A stretch of DNA of 32,547 nucleotides from Caldilineaceae bacterium (lineage in GTDB: Bacteria; Chloroflexota; Anaerolineae; Caldilineales; Caldilineaceae): assembly GCA_022824685.1 (NCBI GenBank), contig JAJDZJ010000026.1:1-32547 (forward strand). The letters run 5' to 3'. The notes under the pieces were generated by a model that saw only the letters and a list, made by a program, of their open reading frames with translations, had not been told where the DNA came from and made no database searches. Position numbers and translations under genes: made by a program. Shown piece after piece: positions 9,027 to 16,947 of this stretch. Within the stretch, counting starts at the first letter, position 1, and each line of letters starts with the position of its first letter.

Positions 9027-9396
9027 CCTCCGCCCGCCGAGCTAAGTCTGGTAAAGCACCCAGGTCGGCCGCAAATTAAGCCCCTTCAGCGCAGGTTCAA
9101 CACTCTCTTCTCCCTCAGAAGATTCATCTTTTCCTAGTCGGTCTCCTCGCCAATCTGAGACCGCAAAGCTCCTCCGATCTGGACCCCCTTCCACCGCATT
9201 TCCTTGCCGTAGATAGATCGTAGGCAAATCACACAGCAATCATCAAAATCGTACATTTTGCGCTTTTGGAGCACCGAAATGGCCTGCCTCCGGGCGACTT
9301 TTCATCGCCCTACCAGTGTATCAGGACCCCAATCACACCGGCCCCAAATGCGCCATCAGCGCTAACTTTTGGGTCCAAACGAAACACCCAAATCCG
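9027..9396. other. non-coding stretch, no recognised feature
   Basis: About 370 bp between alkA and the carD promoter. It is less GC-rich than the flanking genes. Short open frames on both strands have no recognisable protein features or ribosome sites. No terminator, tRNA or repeat was identified. Confidence 0.5.
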
Positions 9397-9425
9397 TTGA
9401 TCGGCCATCCAAACCATGCTATGAT
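9397..9425 (+). promoter_or_regulatory. near-consensus promoter upstream of carD-like gene
   Basis: TTGATC (9397-9402) and TATGAT (9420-9425) are separated by exactly 17 bp. It is one of the best sigma70-like promoters in the window and would start transcription near 9432. Confidence 0.7.
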
Positions 9426-9431
9426 TCGAAG

Positions 9432-9760
9432 TCCTGATTCACCACTTTTCAGCGCCGGCGCAATCTGGCCAAAGTACCTCTGGAACCGCGTCGGCGAACC
9501 GCCGGGACCCATATGCGGTCCCTCACTGTCTAACGCGGCAGACGATGCCGTCGCCGCAAAACCGATTGCCGAGAATCGGCAGCGTTGCCCAAAAACGGCA
9601 ATCCGGCTGTACATACTTCCAACTGCATAAGCCTCAAGCAGCAACGGCGCTGACTATGGGCTGTACTGTCGCAGCTTTGCCATCTAGCCTGGGGCCAGGT
9701 CGGCAAAGCGTGTTTCCTCAGACCGCCAACGTCGACAACCACATCAACGGAGAGGGTCAG
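9432..9760 (+). promoter_or_regulatory. long 5' leader of carD-like gene with hairpins
   Basis: The inferred untranslated leader is about 330 nt. It holds GGGACC/GGTCCC around a 7-nt loop (9504-9522) and CCGATT/AATCGG around a 6-nt loop (9562-9579). An in-frame extension of the downstream ORF reaches back to 9545 but lacks CarD features. No known riboswitch class was recognised. Confidence 0.4.
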
Positions 9761-10369
9761 ATGGGCTTCAACATTGGGGAAAGTGTAATTCACCCGTCAC
9801 ACGGCGCAGGCACAATCGTCGATTTCCAGGAAAAAGAGCTGGTCAAAGGTTTCCAGCGTTACTACGTCATCGAATTCATTCACAACCGCCTCAAAGTGCA
9901 CCTGCCGGCGCGGCGAATCGACCAAACCGGCGTTCGACCCGTTATGCCGGTTGCCCTCATTTCCGGTGTCTTTGAAACGTTAGCGTTGCATCCCAACGAT
10001 CTGCCGGACGAATTCAGAGTCCGCCGCAACGCCATCGACAAGCAGATCCACTCCGGCTACCCGAACCAGGTCGCGGCCGCCGTGCGCGACCTCGCCTGGC
10101 GCGACACCGCCAAATACCTCACCGAAGCGGACAAAGAGGCCCTCATTGAAGCCCGCGCCCTGCTCATTACGGAAATGGCGCTCGCTCTCGAACAGTCATG
10201 GGAGTTGACCGAACGCAGCGTCGACGACGCCATTGCTCGCGGCATCCGCGACCGCCAGGAAGCCGAAGCCCGCGCCCTGGAGGAGGCCCTGAGAGAAGAA
10301 GAAGCGATTACCACCGACTGGCCGTTCCCAGTCCCGATGCAAGCCGAAATGAGCGAAGCCGCCGACTAA
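9761..10369 (+). CDS. carD: CarD/CdnL-family transcription initiation regulator
   Basis: A 202-residue RNA polymerase-binding protein expected to stabilise open complexes at promoters. The N-terminal RNA polymerase-interaction domain (about 1-60) has the family pattern GESVIHPSHGAGTIVDFQ, then a YYVIEF strand and KVHLPARRID. The C-terminal helical DNA-contacting domain follows (about 70-165), with the typical RDLAWRD and LTEADKE segments. An acidic, Glu-rich tail ends the protein, longer than in compact CdnL proteins. ATG 9761 has a strong GGAGAGGG site and starts exactly at the conserved domain. The gene is flanked by its own promoter and a downstream terminator, so it is probably monocistronic. 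Confidence 0.92.
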   Translation: MGFNIGESVIHPSHGAGTIVDFQEKELVKGFQRYYVIEFIHNRLKVHLPARRIDQTGVRPVMPVALISGVFETLALHPNDLPDEFRVRRNAIDKQIHSGYPNQVAAAVRDLAWRDTAKYLTEADKEALIEARALLITEMALALEQSWELTERSVDDAIARGIRDRQEAEARALEEALREEEAITTDWPFPVPMQAEMSEAAD

Positions 10370-10447
10370 ACGCCCCCTGCCCAAACTGGGCAATGCGCGG
10401 CCGGTCGTCCGTCATCCGCAAGGCCTGCCATTCGCAACTGTCCTGTG

Positions 10448-10478
10448 CAGTCCGGGAGCGCAAGCGCCCGGACTGTTT
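10448..10478 (+). terminator. terminator after carD-like gene
   Basis: A perfect 9-bp stem, CAGTCCGGG/CCCGGACTG, encloses a GC pair step closed by a GCAA tetraloop (10460-10463). It is followed by a short TTT. The stem is strong but the T tract is short. Confidence 0.65.
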
Positions 10479-10546
10479 CGCGTCAATAGCCAGATCTGGT
10501 TGCAATCCCCCTTTCCGACCTCTATGCCTGATCAAGGAGACCTCGC

Positions 10547-11359
10547 GTGCGCGTTCAAATCATGACCGACATGGAAGGTGTCAGCGGCATCATTGCCTGG
10601 GACCAGGTCAACGGCGGCAAGCCAATGTACGAAGAGGGACGACGCCTCTACACTGAGGAAATCAACGCCGCCGTACGCGGCGCCGCAGCCGCCGGCGCAA
10701 CCGAAATCGTCGTCGTCGACTGCCATGGGGCCGGCGGTTCATGGACCTTCAACTCCCTTATCCCCGATCGCCTGGATTCCCGCTGCGAATGGGTCGCCGG
10801 CCACACCTGGAGCCGCTTCACCGACACCCTCGAAACCGGCTGTGACGCCGTCCTCCTCGTCGGCATGCACGCCAAGGCCGGCACGGCCGACGGCGTCCTC
10901 AGCCACACCATCTCAACCGTGCTCTGGCGCCACCTCTGGTTCAACGGCCAGTCCGTCGGTGAAGTTGGCGTCAACGCCGCCGCCTGTGGCTACTTCAACG
11001 CCCCCGTACTCCTCGTGACCGGCGATGAAGCCGTCTGCCGTGAGTCGACCGAACTTCTGGGTCAAAAACTGACCACCGTCGCCGTAAAAAAAGGACTCTC
11101 CCGCTATGCCGCCCGTCACATCCCACCGCAACGCGCCTGCCAGATGATCGAAGACGGTGCCCGCCAGGCCCTGTCCGACCTGAGCGCCGTACCCCCATAC
11201 CAGCTCAGCAGCCCTGTCACCATCACCTTTGAAGTCGGCAGCCCCGAAAACCTGGACACTTTCCGCGGCCGCCCCGGCGTGACGCTCGAACCGCCCTACA
11301 CAGTCCGCAGCGTCGGCGACGACTGGATGGCCGCCTGGAATCAAATCTGGCCACGCTAA
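10547..11359 (+). CDS. dppA: M55 family D-aminopeptidase (DppA-like)
   Basis: A zinc peptidase family that cleaves N-terminal D-amino acids, typically D-Ala-D-Ala or D-Ala-Gly-Gly, and is thought to scavenge cell-wall peptides. The 270-residue protein shows the full set of DppA zinc-ligand positions: D8 and E10 in MTDMEG, H60 in VDCHGAGG, H108 in VGMHAKAG and E139 in SVGEVGVNAA. The N-terminal spacing matches B. subtilis DppA. The GTG start has AAGGAGA upstream. No signal peptide is visible, so it should act in the cytoplasm on imported peptides. One base separates it from the SDR gene, implying co-transcription. No dipeptide transporter is nearby. Confidence 0.92.
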   Translation: MRVQIMTDMEGVSGIIAWDQVNGGKPMYEEGRRLYTEEINAAVRGAAAAGATEIVVVDCHGAGGSWTFNSLIPDRLDSRCEWVAGHTWSRFTDTLETGCDAVLLVGMHAKAGTADGVLSHTISTVLWRHLWFNGQSVGEVGVNAAACGYFNAPVLLVTGDEAVCRESTELLGQKLTTVAVKKGLSRYAARHIPPQRACQMIEDGARQALSDLSAVPPYQLSSPVTITFEVGSPENLDTFRGRPGVTLEPPYTVRSVGDDWMAAWNQIWPR

Positions 11360-11360
11360 C

Positions 11361-12386
11361 ATGCCGCCCAAGCTCCTCATCACCGGCGCAACAGGCCTTC
11401 TCGGCTCCCATATCCTGAAAGCGGCCCAGGAATGGTGGCATCCTGTCGGTACCTACCACAGGACCACCCGCCGTCAGGCCCTGCGTTTTTTCGGCGAAAC
11501 GGACCACGGCCGCATCGACCTCGCCGACTACGGCGAAACCAAGGCCATGATCGCCGACGTGCAGCCCGCCGCCGTCATCCATACCGCCGCCATCACCAAC
11601 CTCGACTACTGCGAGAAATACCCAGACGAATCTCAACGCATCAACCTGAACGCCCCAACCGATCTGGCCGCCCTCTGCGGCGACCTCGACATCCCCTTCA
11701 TCTTCACCTCCACCGACCTCGTCTTTGACGGGTCTGACGCCCCCTACAAAGAGGACGATCCCCCCACACCGATCAACGTCTTCGCAGAACACAGGGCCCT
11801 GGCCGAGGAAGGCATCCTTGCCGCGTACGCCGATGCCGTCATCGCCCGCCTTCCCCTCCTCATCGGTTACGCCGCTCTCGGAAGAGAGAGCTTCCTCTAC
11901 AAGATGGTCGCCGCCTTCCGCCGTGACCAGGAAGTCATACTCTTCGGCGAAGCGATCCGCTCCGCCGTCAGCGCCGCCGCCGCCGCCCGCGGCCTTCTCC
12001 AACTCGCCGGCAGCGGCTTCGAGGATGATGTAAACATCGCCGAAATCGACCGCGTCGCGGGCCGCCTCCACCTCGGCGGCCGCGATCATGTCAGCCTCTA
12101 CGAGCTCGGGCTTCTCATCCTCCGCATCCTCGGCCGCAACGAGCAACTCGCCGTTCCCATCAGCGTGCTCGACTCCTACGCCGGTCTTCTCGACACGCCC
12201 TTTCTGGCCGCCCGCTCCGCCAACGTCACACTGGACAGCAGCACTGCCTACGAGCTCGGCTACGACCCGCCCCCACTGCGCGCCCAGCTCGAAGAACTCC
12301 TGCCCCCTCAGTGGCGCCCGCACTCGGGCGAACCAGAAACAGAAAACGCAGATTCCGAAGAGGCCAACGGCGGCGAAGACACCTGA
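11361..12386 (+). CDS. NAD-dependent epimerase/RmlD-like SDR protein with degenerate active site
   Basis: An extended short-chain dehydrogenase/reductase of 341 residues resembling the RmlD (dTDP-4-dehydrorhamnose reductase) group. The N-terminal nucleotide-binding motif GATGLLG (G9, G12, G15) is intact, followed by HTAAITNLDYCE and the FTSTDLVFDG strand with its serine/threonine. Where active members have Y-x-x-x-K, this protein has F141-A-E-H-R145, so both the catalytic tyrosine and lysine are replaced. It may bind NAD(P) and a nucleotide sugar without redox chemistry, or use another mechanism. The C-terminal tail (about 318-341) is acidic and low-complexity. It lies one base after the M55 gene. 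Substrate unknown. Confidence 0.85.
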   Translation: MPPKLLITGATGLLGSHILKAAQEWWHPVGTYHRTTRRQALRFFGETDHGRIDLADYGETKAMIADVQPAAVIHTAAITNLDYCEKYPDESQRINLNAPTDLAALCGDLDIPFIFTSTDLVFDGSDAPYKEDDPPTPINVFAEHRALAEEGILAAYADAVIARLPLLIGYAALGRESFLYKMVAAFRRDQEVILFGEAIRSAVSAAAAARGLLQLAGSGFEDDVNIAEIDRVAGRLHLGGRDHVSLYELGLLILRILGRNEQLAVPISVLDSYAGLLDTPFLAARSANVTLDSSTAYELGYDPPPLRAQLEELLPPQWRPHSGEPETENADSEEANGGEDT

Positions 12387-12467
12387 CCAAAAACCAGGCC
12401 AATGCCACCCAACGCCGCCCAGCGCCAGGCCTCTACAAGAACTCCCAAGTCCTTCTCTCCTAAACTG

Positions 12468-12538
12468 TATTAGCACGCCTAGTGGGCGCCCTCCCCGTCG
12501 CTCCTCCTAATCCCCGCCCCGCGGCGCATACCCGTCCC
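12468..12538 (+). repeat. dispersed GTGGGCGCCCTC repeat, copy 1
   Basis: GTGGGCGCCCTC (12482-12493), then 28 bp, then CGGCGCAT (12522-12529). The same two blocks with the same 28-bp spacing occur at 21476-21523, and the intervening bases are partly conserved. This copy is degenerate on its left side, so the hairpin seen in copy 2 is weak here. Confidence 0.6.
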
Positions 12539-12545
12539 GCCACCA

Positions 12546-12633
12546 ACTGACCACTGACCACTGACCACTGACCACTGACCACTGACCACTGACCACTGAC
12601 CACTGACCACTGACCACTGACCACTGACCACTG
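12546..12633 (+). repeat. heptanucleotide tandem array, 12 perfect units
   Basis: The unit ACTGACC is repeated twelve times without change (12546-12629) and ends in a partial ACTG. It lies between the SDR and PhyH genes, outside any supported reading frame. Perfect identity among units suggests recent expansion by slippage. Short heptamer arrays of this kind are known from several bacterial groups. Confidence 0.97.
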
Positions 12634-12644
12634 CAGTACCGTCC

Positions 12645-12672
12645 TTGCGCAAAGAAGGAAAATGGGTAGAAT
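12645..12672 (+). promoter_or_regulatory. possible promoter for the PhyH-sulfatase cassette
   Basis: TTGCGC (12645-12650) and TAGAAT (12667-12672) are separated by 16 bp, starting 11 bp after the tandem array. If used, it would give a leader of about 150 nt before the PhyH gene. Confidence 0.35.
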
Positions 12673-12827
12673 TGGCAAAGGCTTCACCGCAAATCGTAAG
12701 GATTCCCCAGCCCCCTCATCCATCAAATCACAGGGAGTCCCAGCTAGAAGACCATCCGTCAACCAAGGCGAAGAACGAACGTTACCGTCCTACTTCTTCC
12801 ACCCATACGAACGCAAGAGTGCCCAAA

Positions 12828-13655
12828 ATGCTTCCAGCCGATCAGAAACGTCAATTCGATAACCAGGGCTTCCTCAACGTTCGCGGCCTATTCTCCGCAG
12901 ACGAAGTCCAACTCTTCCAACAACACTTCATGGACCTTAGAGCGGCCGGCTCCTACCCCGGCGACTCTGCCGGCGTCGACCTCGGCAGCAAAGATCCCCT
13001 CAAAAAGTACCCCCGCATGATCCACATGCACCGTTGGGATCAGCTCAGCTTGAACTGGATGCTCGACACCCGCCTGCGCGACTGCATGACCGCCATGCTC
13101 GGTCGCGAACCCTTCGCCGTTCAGACGATGCTCTACTTCAAGCCCCCCGGCGCCCGCGGCCAGGCCCTCCACCAGGACCAGTTCTACCTGCGCGTCCAGC
13201 CCGGCACCTGCATCGCCGCCTGGATGGCCCTCGACGACTGTGACGAAGAAAACGGCTGCCTGCAGATGGTCCCGGACAGCCACCTTTGGCCCCTTCTTTG
13301 CAATGCAGAAGCCGACACCACACAAAGCTTCACCGACGTCACCGTCGACCTGCCCGAAAACGTTGAATCCCAGCCAGTCATCATGAATGCCGGCGACGTC
13401 GTATTCTTCAACGGCCAGGTCGTCCACGGCAGCTTTCCCAACACCAGCGCCGACCGCTTCCGCCGCGCCCTGATCGGCCACTATATCGCCGGCGAAGCCC
13501 AGCAGGTCGCCAAGTACTACCACCCAATCTTCCGTATGGACGGCACCGAAGTAGAGTTGGGTATCAGCGAGGGAGGTGATATGTGCGGCCGCTGGGTTGA
13601 TGTCGACGGCACGCCCGTGATCGAAATGCAGCCCAGTGAACAGCTGGCCTGGTAG
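12828..13655 (+). CDS. phytanoyl-CoA dioxygenase (PhyH) family protein
   Basis: A 275-residue Fe(II)/2-oxoglutarate-dependent oxygenase. The iron-binding triad is visible as H115-x-D117 in ALHQDQFYLR and H200 in QVVHGSFPN; R212 or R213 in RFRRALIGHY would bind 2-oxoglutarate. The N-terminus (FDNQGFLNVRGLFSADEV) has the usual family start, supporting ATG 12828 over upstream in-frame codons. Members hydroxylate very varied small molecules, so the substrate is unknown. It sits immediately upstream of a sulfatase and an ABC uptake cluster, which suggests a role in processing the same imported compound or a related one. Confidence 0.9.
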   Translation: MLPADQKRQFDNQGFLNVRGLFSADEVQLFQQHFMDLRAAGSYPGDSAGVDLGSKDPLKKYPRMIHMHRWDQLSLNWMLDTRLRDCMTAMLGREPFAVQTMLYFKPPGARGQALHQDQFYLRVQPGTCIAAWMALDDCDEENGCLQMVPDSHLWPLLCNAEADTTQSFTDVTVDLPENVESQPVIMNAGDVVFFNGQVVHGSFPNTSADRFRRALIGHYIAGEAQQVAKYYHPIFRMDGTEVELGISEGGDMCGRWVDVDGTPVIEMQPSEQLAW

Positions 13656-13686
13656 ATCGCTTGCCCGGGCCAACCAGCGCTAAAGA

Positions 13687-15141
13687 GTGCCTGAAGCCAG
13701 AGGCAAGACTGGCTCTCTATTGGTCAACGCTTCCCGGCTAACACACAGACTGGCAGCGATCCCTTTGAAGAGACCGAACATTCTCTTGATCATGAGCGAT
13801 GAGCACGACCCGGCCGTGTCCGGTTGCTACGGCCACCCGCTCGTGCAAACGCCCAACCTTGACCGCCTCGCCGCCGAAGGTGTCCTGTTCGAAAACGCCT
13901 ACTGCAACAACCCTATCTGCGTCCCCTCGCGTATGTCCTTTCTCACCGGAAAGTTCGCCTCCGACGTAAACGTTTATGATAACGGCTCGCCCCTCGCTTC
14001 CGACATCCCCACCTTTGCCCATTATCTCGAGGCCTCCGGCTACGACACGACGCTCTGCGGCCGCATGCACATGGTCGGCCCCGACCGCCTCCACGGCTTC
14101 GGCCAGCGGCTTCTCGACGACAAAAACGAGTGGGTCGACCTCCGTCAAGGCCCGGTTCGCACACGGCTGGCGCGGCGGGGCAGCAACTCCCACGTCACCG
14201 ATTGCGGGCCCGGCCCGCCGCGCTGGCTCGACTACGACCGCACTGTCACCGACCTCAGCGAACGCTTCCTGCGCGATAAAGCCTTAAACGCGACCGCCCG
14301 CCCCTGGTGCCTCGTCGCCAGCTTTATGTACCCCCACTTTCCCCTTTACGCGCCGCAGGAATATCTCGACCTCTACCCGCCCGACCGCATTGATTTGCCC
14401 GAAACGGGCGACGAACCTCTCGAAGACCAGCACCCCGCCATCCAACAGCTGCGCCGCTTCTTCCGCAACGACCAGCCGTATCCCGAAGAGCTCACCCGCG
14501 TTGCCCTCGCCAGCTACTTCGCTCTTGTAACCCTGACCGACGAGCACATCGGCCGCCTCCTTTCAATCGTCGACAACTCGTCGCTGCGTGAAAGCACTGT
14601 CGTCCTCTATATCAGCGACCACGGCGAGATGGCCGGGCAGCACGGCATCTGGCAGAAACAGTGCTTCTACGAGTCGTCAGTTCGCGTCCCCCTCGTTGCC
14701 AGAGGCCCCCAATTCGCACAGGACGCGCGCGTCGAGAGCAATGCCAGCCTCGTCGATATCATGTCCACACTGCTGGACCTGGCTGACACGCCCATTCCCA
14801 ATGACGTGAGGGGCCGCAGCCTGCTACCGGCACTCCTCGGAGATCCCCTCCCGGACGAAGTCGTTATCGCTGAATACCACGCCCAGGGAATGCTTAGCGC
14901 AGGCTACATGGCAAAGAAGGGAAATTTGAAGTACAATCACTACGTAGATCTGCCGCCGCAGCTTTTCGACCTGGCCTCCGACCCCAACGAACTTTCCAAT
15001 TTGGCGGGCCATCCCACCTGGGCCAGCGTCCAGTCAGACCTGCATCAGGAACTGCTGGCCAGACTGGATCCCGACGAAGTAGACGGCCGGGCCAAGCGCA
15101 ATCAGCAGCTTCAAGGCATGGCAAGATCGTATCCCGGCTGA
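13687..15141 (+). CDS. type I sulfatase, choline-sulfatase-like
   Basis: A formylglycine-dependent sulfatase of 484 residues that hydrolyses sulfate esters. The maturation motif C78-V-P-S-R (CxPSR) marks the cysteine to be converted to formylglycine. Metal-binding residues are in IMSDEHD near the N-terminus and SDHGEMAGQHG later. The segment GRMHMVGPDRLHGF closely resembles the corresponding block of BetC-type choline sulfatases, but with Arg where many members have Lys. No signal peptide or lipobox is visible, so it should act in the cytoplasm after uptake. The GTG at 13687 adds an uncharacteristic 26-residue lead; a TTG at 13765, directly before KRPNILL, is an equally likely start. A dedicated sulfatase-maturing enzyme was not seen. 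Confidence 0.9.
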   Translation: MPEARGKTGSLLVNASRLTHRLAAIPLKRPNILLIMSDEHDPAVSGCYGHPLVQTPNLDRLAAEGVLFENAYCNNPICVPSRMSFLTGKFASDVNVYDNGSPLASDIPTFAHYLEASGYDTTLCGRMHMVGPDRLHGFGQRLLDDKNEWVDLRQGPVRTRLARRGSNSHVTDCGPGPPRWLDYDRTVTDLSERFLRDKALNATARPWCLVASFMYPHFPLYAPQEYLDLYPPDRIDLPETGDEPLEDQHPAIQQLRRFFRNDQPYPEELTRVALASYFALVTLTDEHIGRLLSIVDNSSLRESTVVLYISDHGEMAGQHGIWQKQCFYESSVRVPLVARGPQFAQDARVESNASLVDIMSTLLDLADTPIPNDVRGRSLLPALLGDPLPDEVVIAEYHAQGMLSAGYMAKKGNLKYNHYVDLPPQLFDLASDPNELSNLAGHPTWASVQSDLHQELLARLDPDEVDGRAKRNQQLQGMARSYPG

Positions 15142-15297
15142 GTCAGTTGATGGCTGTCTTGTACAAAGGAGGTAATGTACCGAGAATAGAGGGACCCCGC
15201 AGGGCTGCTTTCCCGTGACACACTTGGTCAAATAGAATCGCATACTATTGCCCATAGTTGGTGCGCTGACCACCCGCACACGAAAGGAGAACATTCC

Positions 15298-16842
15298 ATG
15301 TCTGACCGTACTCTAAGTCGACGTCGATTCCTGCAGGGCATAGGGGTCGCGGCCACCGGTGCCGTTATTTCCGCCTGCGCGCCACCTGTTCAGCAAGCGG
15401 CCGGCGATATGACCGAGACCGCTGAGACGCCCGAAATCTGGGTATTTGTCGTAACCGGCTGTACTGCTGGCGGCAATGCCGAAAAAACCAAAGCCGTCCA
15501 GGACCTCATCCTTGAAGAATCCGGCGTCCTGGTCCAGAACTATCTCTCCGCACACGGCGCGGCCTCAACCGAAAAACTCAACCTGTTGATCGCGTCCGGA
15601 ACACAACCTCTCGACCTTTTCGAGGGACAATGGCCCGACTTCAAGGGCATCATCCACCCGATGGATGACCTCTTGGATGCCTTTGGCCAGAACATTCTCG
15701 CCCTCAACAACGACTTCGCCTGGGCACGCATGAAGGATGCCGAAGGCGTTACCTGGGGCTACCCCCGGCTGGGGCTCATGGCCCACACACACTTCTGCTT
15801 CTTCCGCTCCGATTGGCTCGATGAAGCCGGCCTTGAGACGCCCGATACCTGGGACGGCATGGAGGCCACCATCGAAGCCTTCAGGGAACTGCACGACGAG
15901 TCCGTTACAACAACCATGGGCCGCCGCCACCTGATGTACAACACTTTGGGCGCCTTCACCCCGGACGGATTTTCCAACTGGGTCGATCCCGCAGACAACA
16001 TGCTCAAGCCAGTGGAAATACATCCCGGCTACGTCGACTGGCTTACCAAGATGCACGAATGGTGGGATAAAGGTTGGTTCCAGCTCGAATCCTTTGCCAA
16101 CCCTGACTTCCGCGCGATGCTCAGGACCCTCACCATCGGTACCTGGCTCGGCTGGTACTCACGCATCACGATCTGGTGGGAACAGATCAGGTTGGACGCT
16201 GGCTACACCGACATCGACTACACCTTCCCCGAAACCATGACAGGGCCAGCCGGGCTGGCCAAGACCAACAACGTCGGCGGAAATTCCGCTTACATGATCC
16301 CGCGCAAATCGCAGCATCCCGATGCAGTCATTCGCTTCGCCGACTGGGCCTACGCTGGTCTTCCTGACGAACCGCGAAACCTGGTAATCACCCAGGCAGG
16401 CATCGAAGGCGTCGACTGGGAATGGCACGACAAGGAGGCCGGACTCTACCGCGCCCTCGTCCCCGCAACCGCTCCCTGCGAGGAAAGGTATCCCGGTGAT
16501 TACTACCAGGTTAAGGGCATGGGTACCGAACCCCACGTGGTAAGGGTATTGGAGGACGGTACAGTCCACCGCCAGAGCGCCCACGTCGTCAAATACAACG
16601 ATCAGTTCCAACATGGAAAGATGCCTATCGATTTCGACGTTCCCTACGATCTGACCGCGATCCGCGACCAGTACCCCGGCCTGTCAGATTTCGAGCGTCT
16701 CATCGACGAAGAGTCGGTCAAATTCATTACCGGCTCCCGTCCCCTCGCCGAATGGGGCAACTTCCTCGATTCGCTTCAAAGCGCCGGTCTGGACAGATGG
16801 AGTGAGTTGCACACGGAGCAGTACCGCCAGTATCATCCTTGA
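15298..16842 (+). CDS. ABC transporter solute-binding lipoprotein, Tat-exported (paralog 1)
   Basis: An extracellular solute-binding protein for a carbohydrate-type (CUT1) importer, 514 residues. The N-terminus has a twin-arginine motif, SRRRFLQG (7-14), followed by a hydrophobic stretch and a lipobox ending ISAC (C27). It should therefore be exported folded by Tat and lipid-anchored. GAGAA follows AAAG just upstream of the ATG, giving a good ribosome site. The mature part has the LplA/YtcQ-like pattern of long binding proteins paired with LplB/YtcP permeases. It is clearly homologous along its whole length to the next gene, sharing blocks such as GRRHLMYNTLGAFT and MLKTLTIG-type segments. 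A terminator separates the two. Ligand unknown. Confidence 0.92.
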   Translation: MSDRTLSRRRFLQGIGVAATGAVISACAPPVQQAAGDMTETAETPEIWVFVVTGCTAGGNAEKTKAVQDLILEESGVLVQNYLSAHGAASTEKLNLLIASGTQPLDLFEGQWPDFKGIIHPMDDLLDAFGQNILALNNDFAWARMKDAEGVTWGYPRLGLMAHTHFCFFRSDWLDEAGLETPDTWDGMEATIEAFRELHDESVTTTMGRRHLMYNTLGAFTPDGFSNWVDPADNMLKPVEIHPGYVDWLTKMHEWWDKGWFQLESFANPDFRAMLRTLTIGTWLGWYSRITIWWEQIRLDAGYTDIDYTFPETMTGPAGLAKTNNVGGNSAYMIPRKSQHPDAVIRFADWAYAGLPDEPRNLVITQAGIEGVDWEWHDKEAGLYRALVPATAPCEERYPGDYYQVKGMGTEPHVVRVLEDGTVHRQSAHVVKYNDQFQHGKMPIDFDVPYDLTAIRDQYPGLSDFERLIDEESVKFITGSRPLAEWGNFLDSLQSAGLDRWSELHTEQYRQYHP

Positions 16843-16856
16843 TTGAGTCGGCCCGC

Positions 16857-16893
16857 CGGTCAGGGTGAACTTTTCGTACGCCCCGACCGTTTT
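16857..16893 (+). terminator. terminator between the two binding-protein genes
   Basis: CGGTCAGGG (16857-16865) pairs with CCCCGACCG (16881-16889) over nine positions with one mismatch, around a 15-nt loop. TTTT follows directly. It should limit read-through from paralog 1 into paralog 2 and the permeases. Confidence 0.7.
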
Positions 16894-16947
16894 CATATAC
16901 AGGAAGTTCAACTTATTCGTAACTCTCACTTAGAGAAAGGAATCCAA

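Larger units (their letters stand above)
12387..12827. other. repeat-bearing intergenic region
   Basis: About 440 bp without a convincing gene. It holds a degenerate copy of a dispersed repeat, a 7-bp tandem array and a possible promoter. The open frame upstream of the next gene (from 12645) lacks family features. Reverse-strand frames through the array only translate the repeat. Confidence 0.6.

Noticed and set aside
9094..9100. Possible tRNA T-loop GGTTCAA
   Set aside because: No matching acceptor, D or anticodon stems can be formed around it.
9316..9630. 104-codon frame upstream of carD
   Set aside because: It crosses a near-consensus promoter, has no ribosome site and shows no recognisable domain.
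11223..12476. 417-codon frame on the - strand opposite the SDR gene
   Set aside because: It has Gly/Val-rich composition with no family features. The + strand has a recognisable fold and tight spacing with its neighbour.
12460..12762. Protein with SVVSGQW repeats on the - strand
   Set aside because: The repeats are only the translation of the heptamer array; no ribosome site or flanking domain supports it.
15166..15189. Perfect AAAGGAGGT site followed by ATG
   Set aside because: The ATG is only two bases from the site and the frame stops after four codons (MYRE), so no gene can be supported.
15224..15248. Promoter before binding-protein paralog 1 (TTGGTC and TACTAT)
   Set aside because: The spacing is only 13 bp, outside the usable range. 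No better pair was found in the gap.
16843..16947. Upstream extension of binding-protein paralog 2
   Set aside because: It would translate through the intergenic terminator and place 35 residues before the Tat signal.
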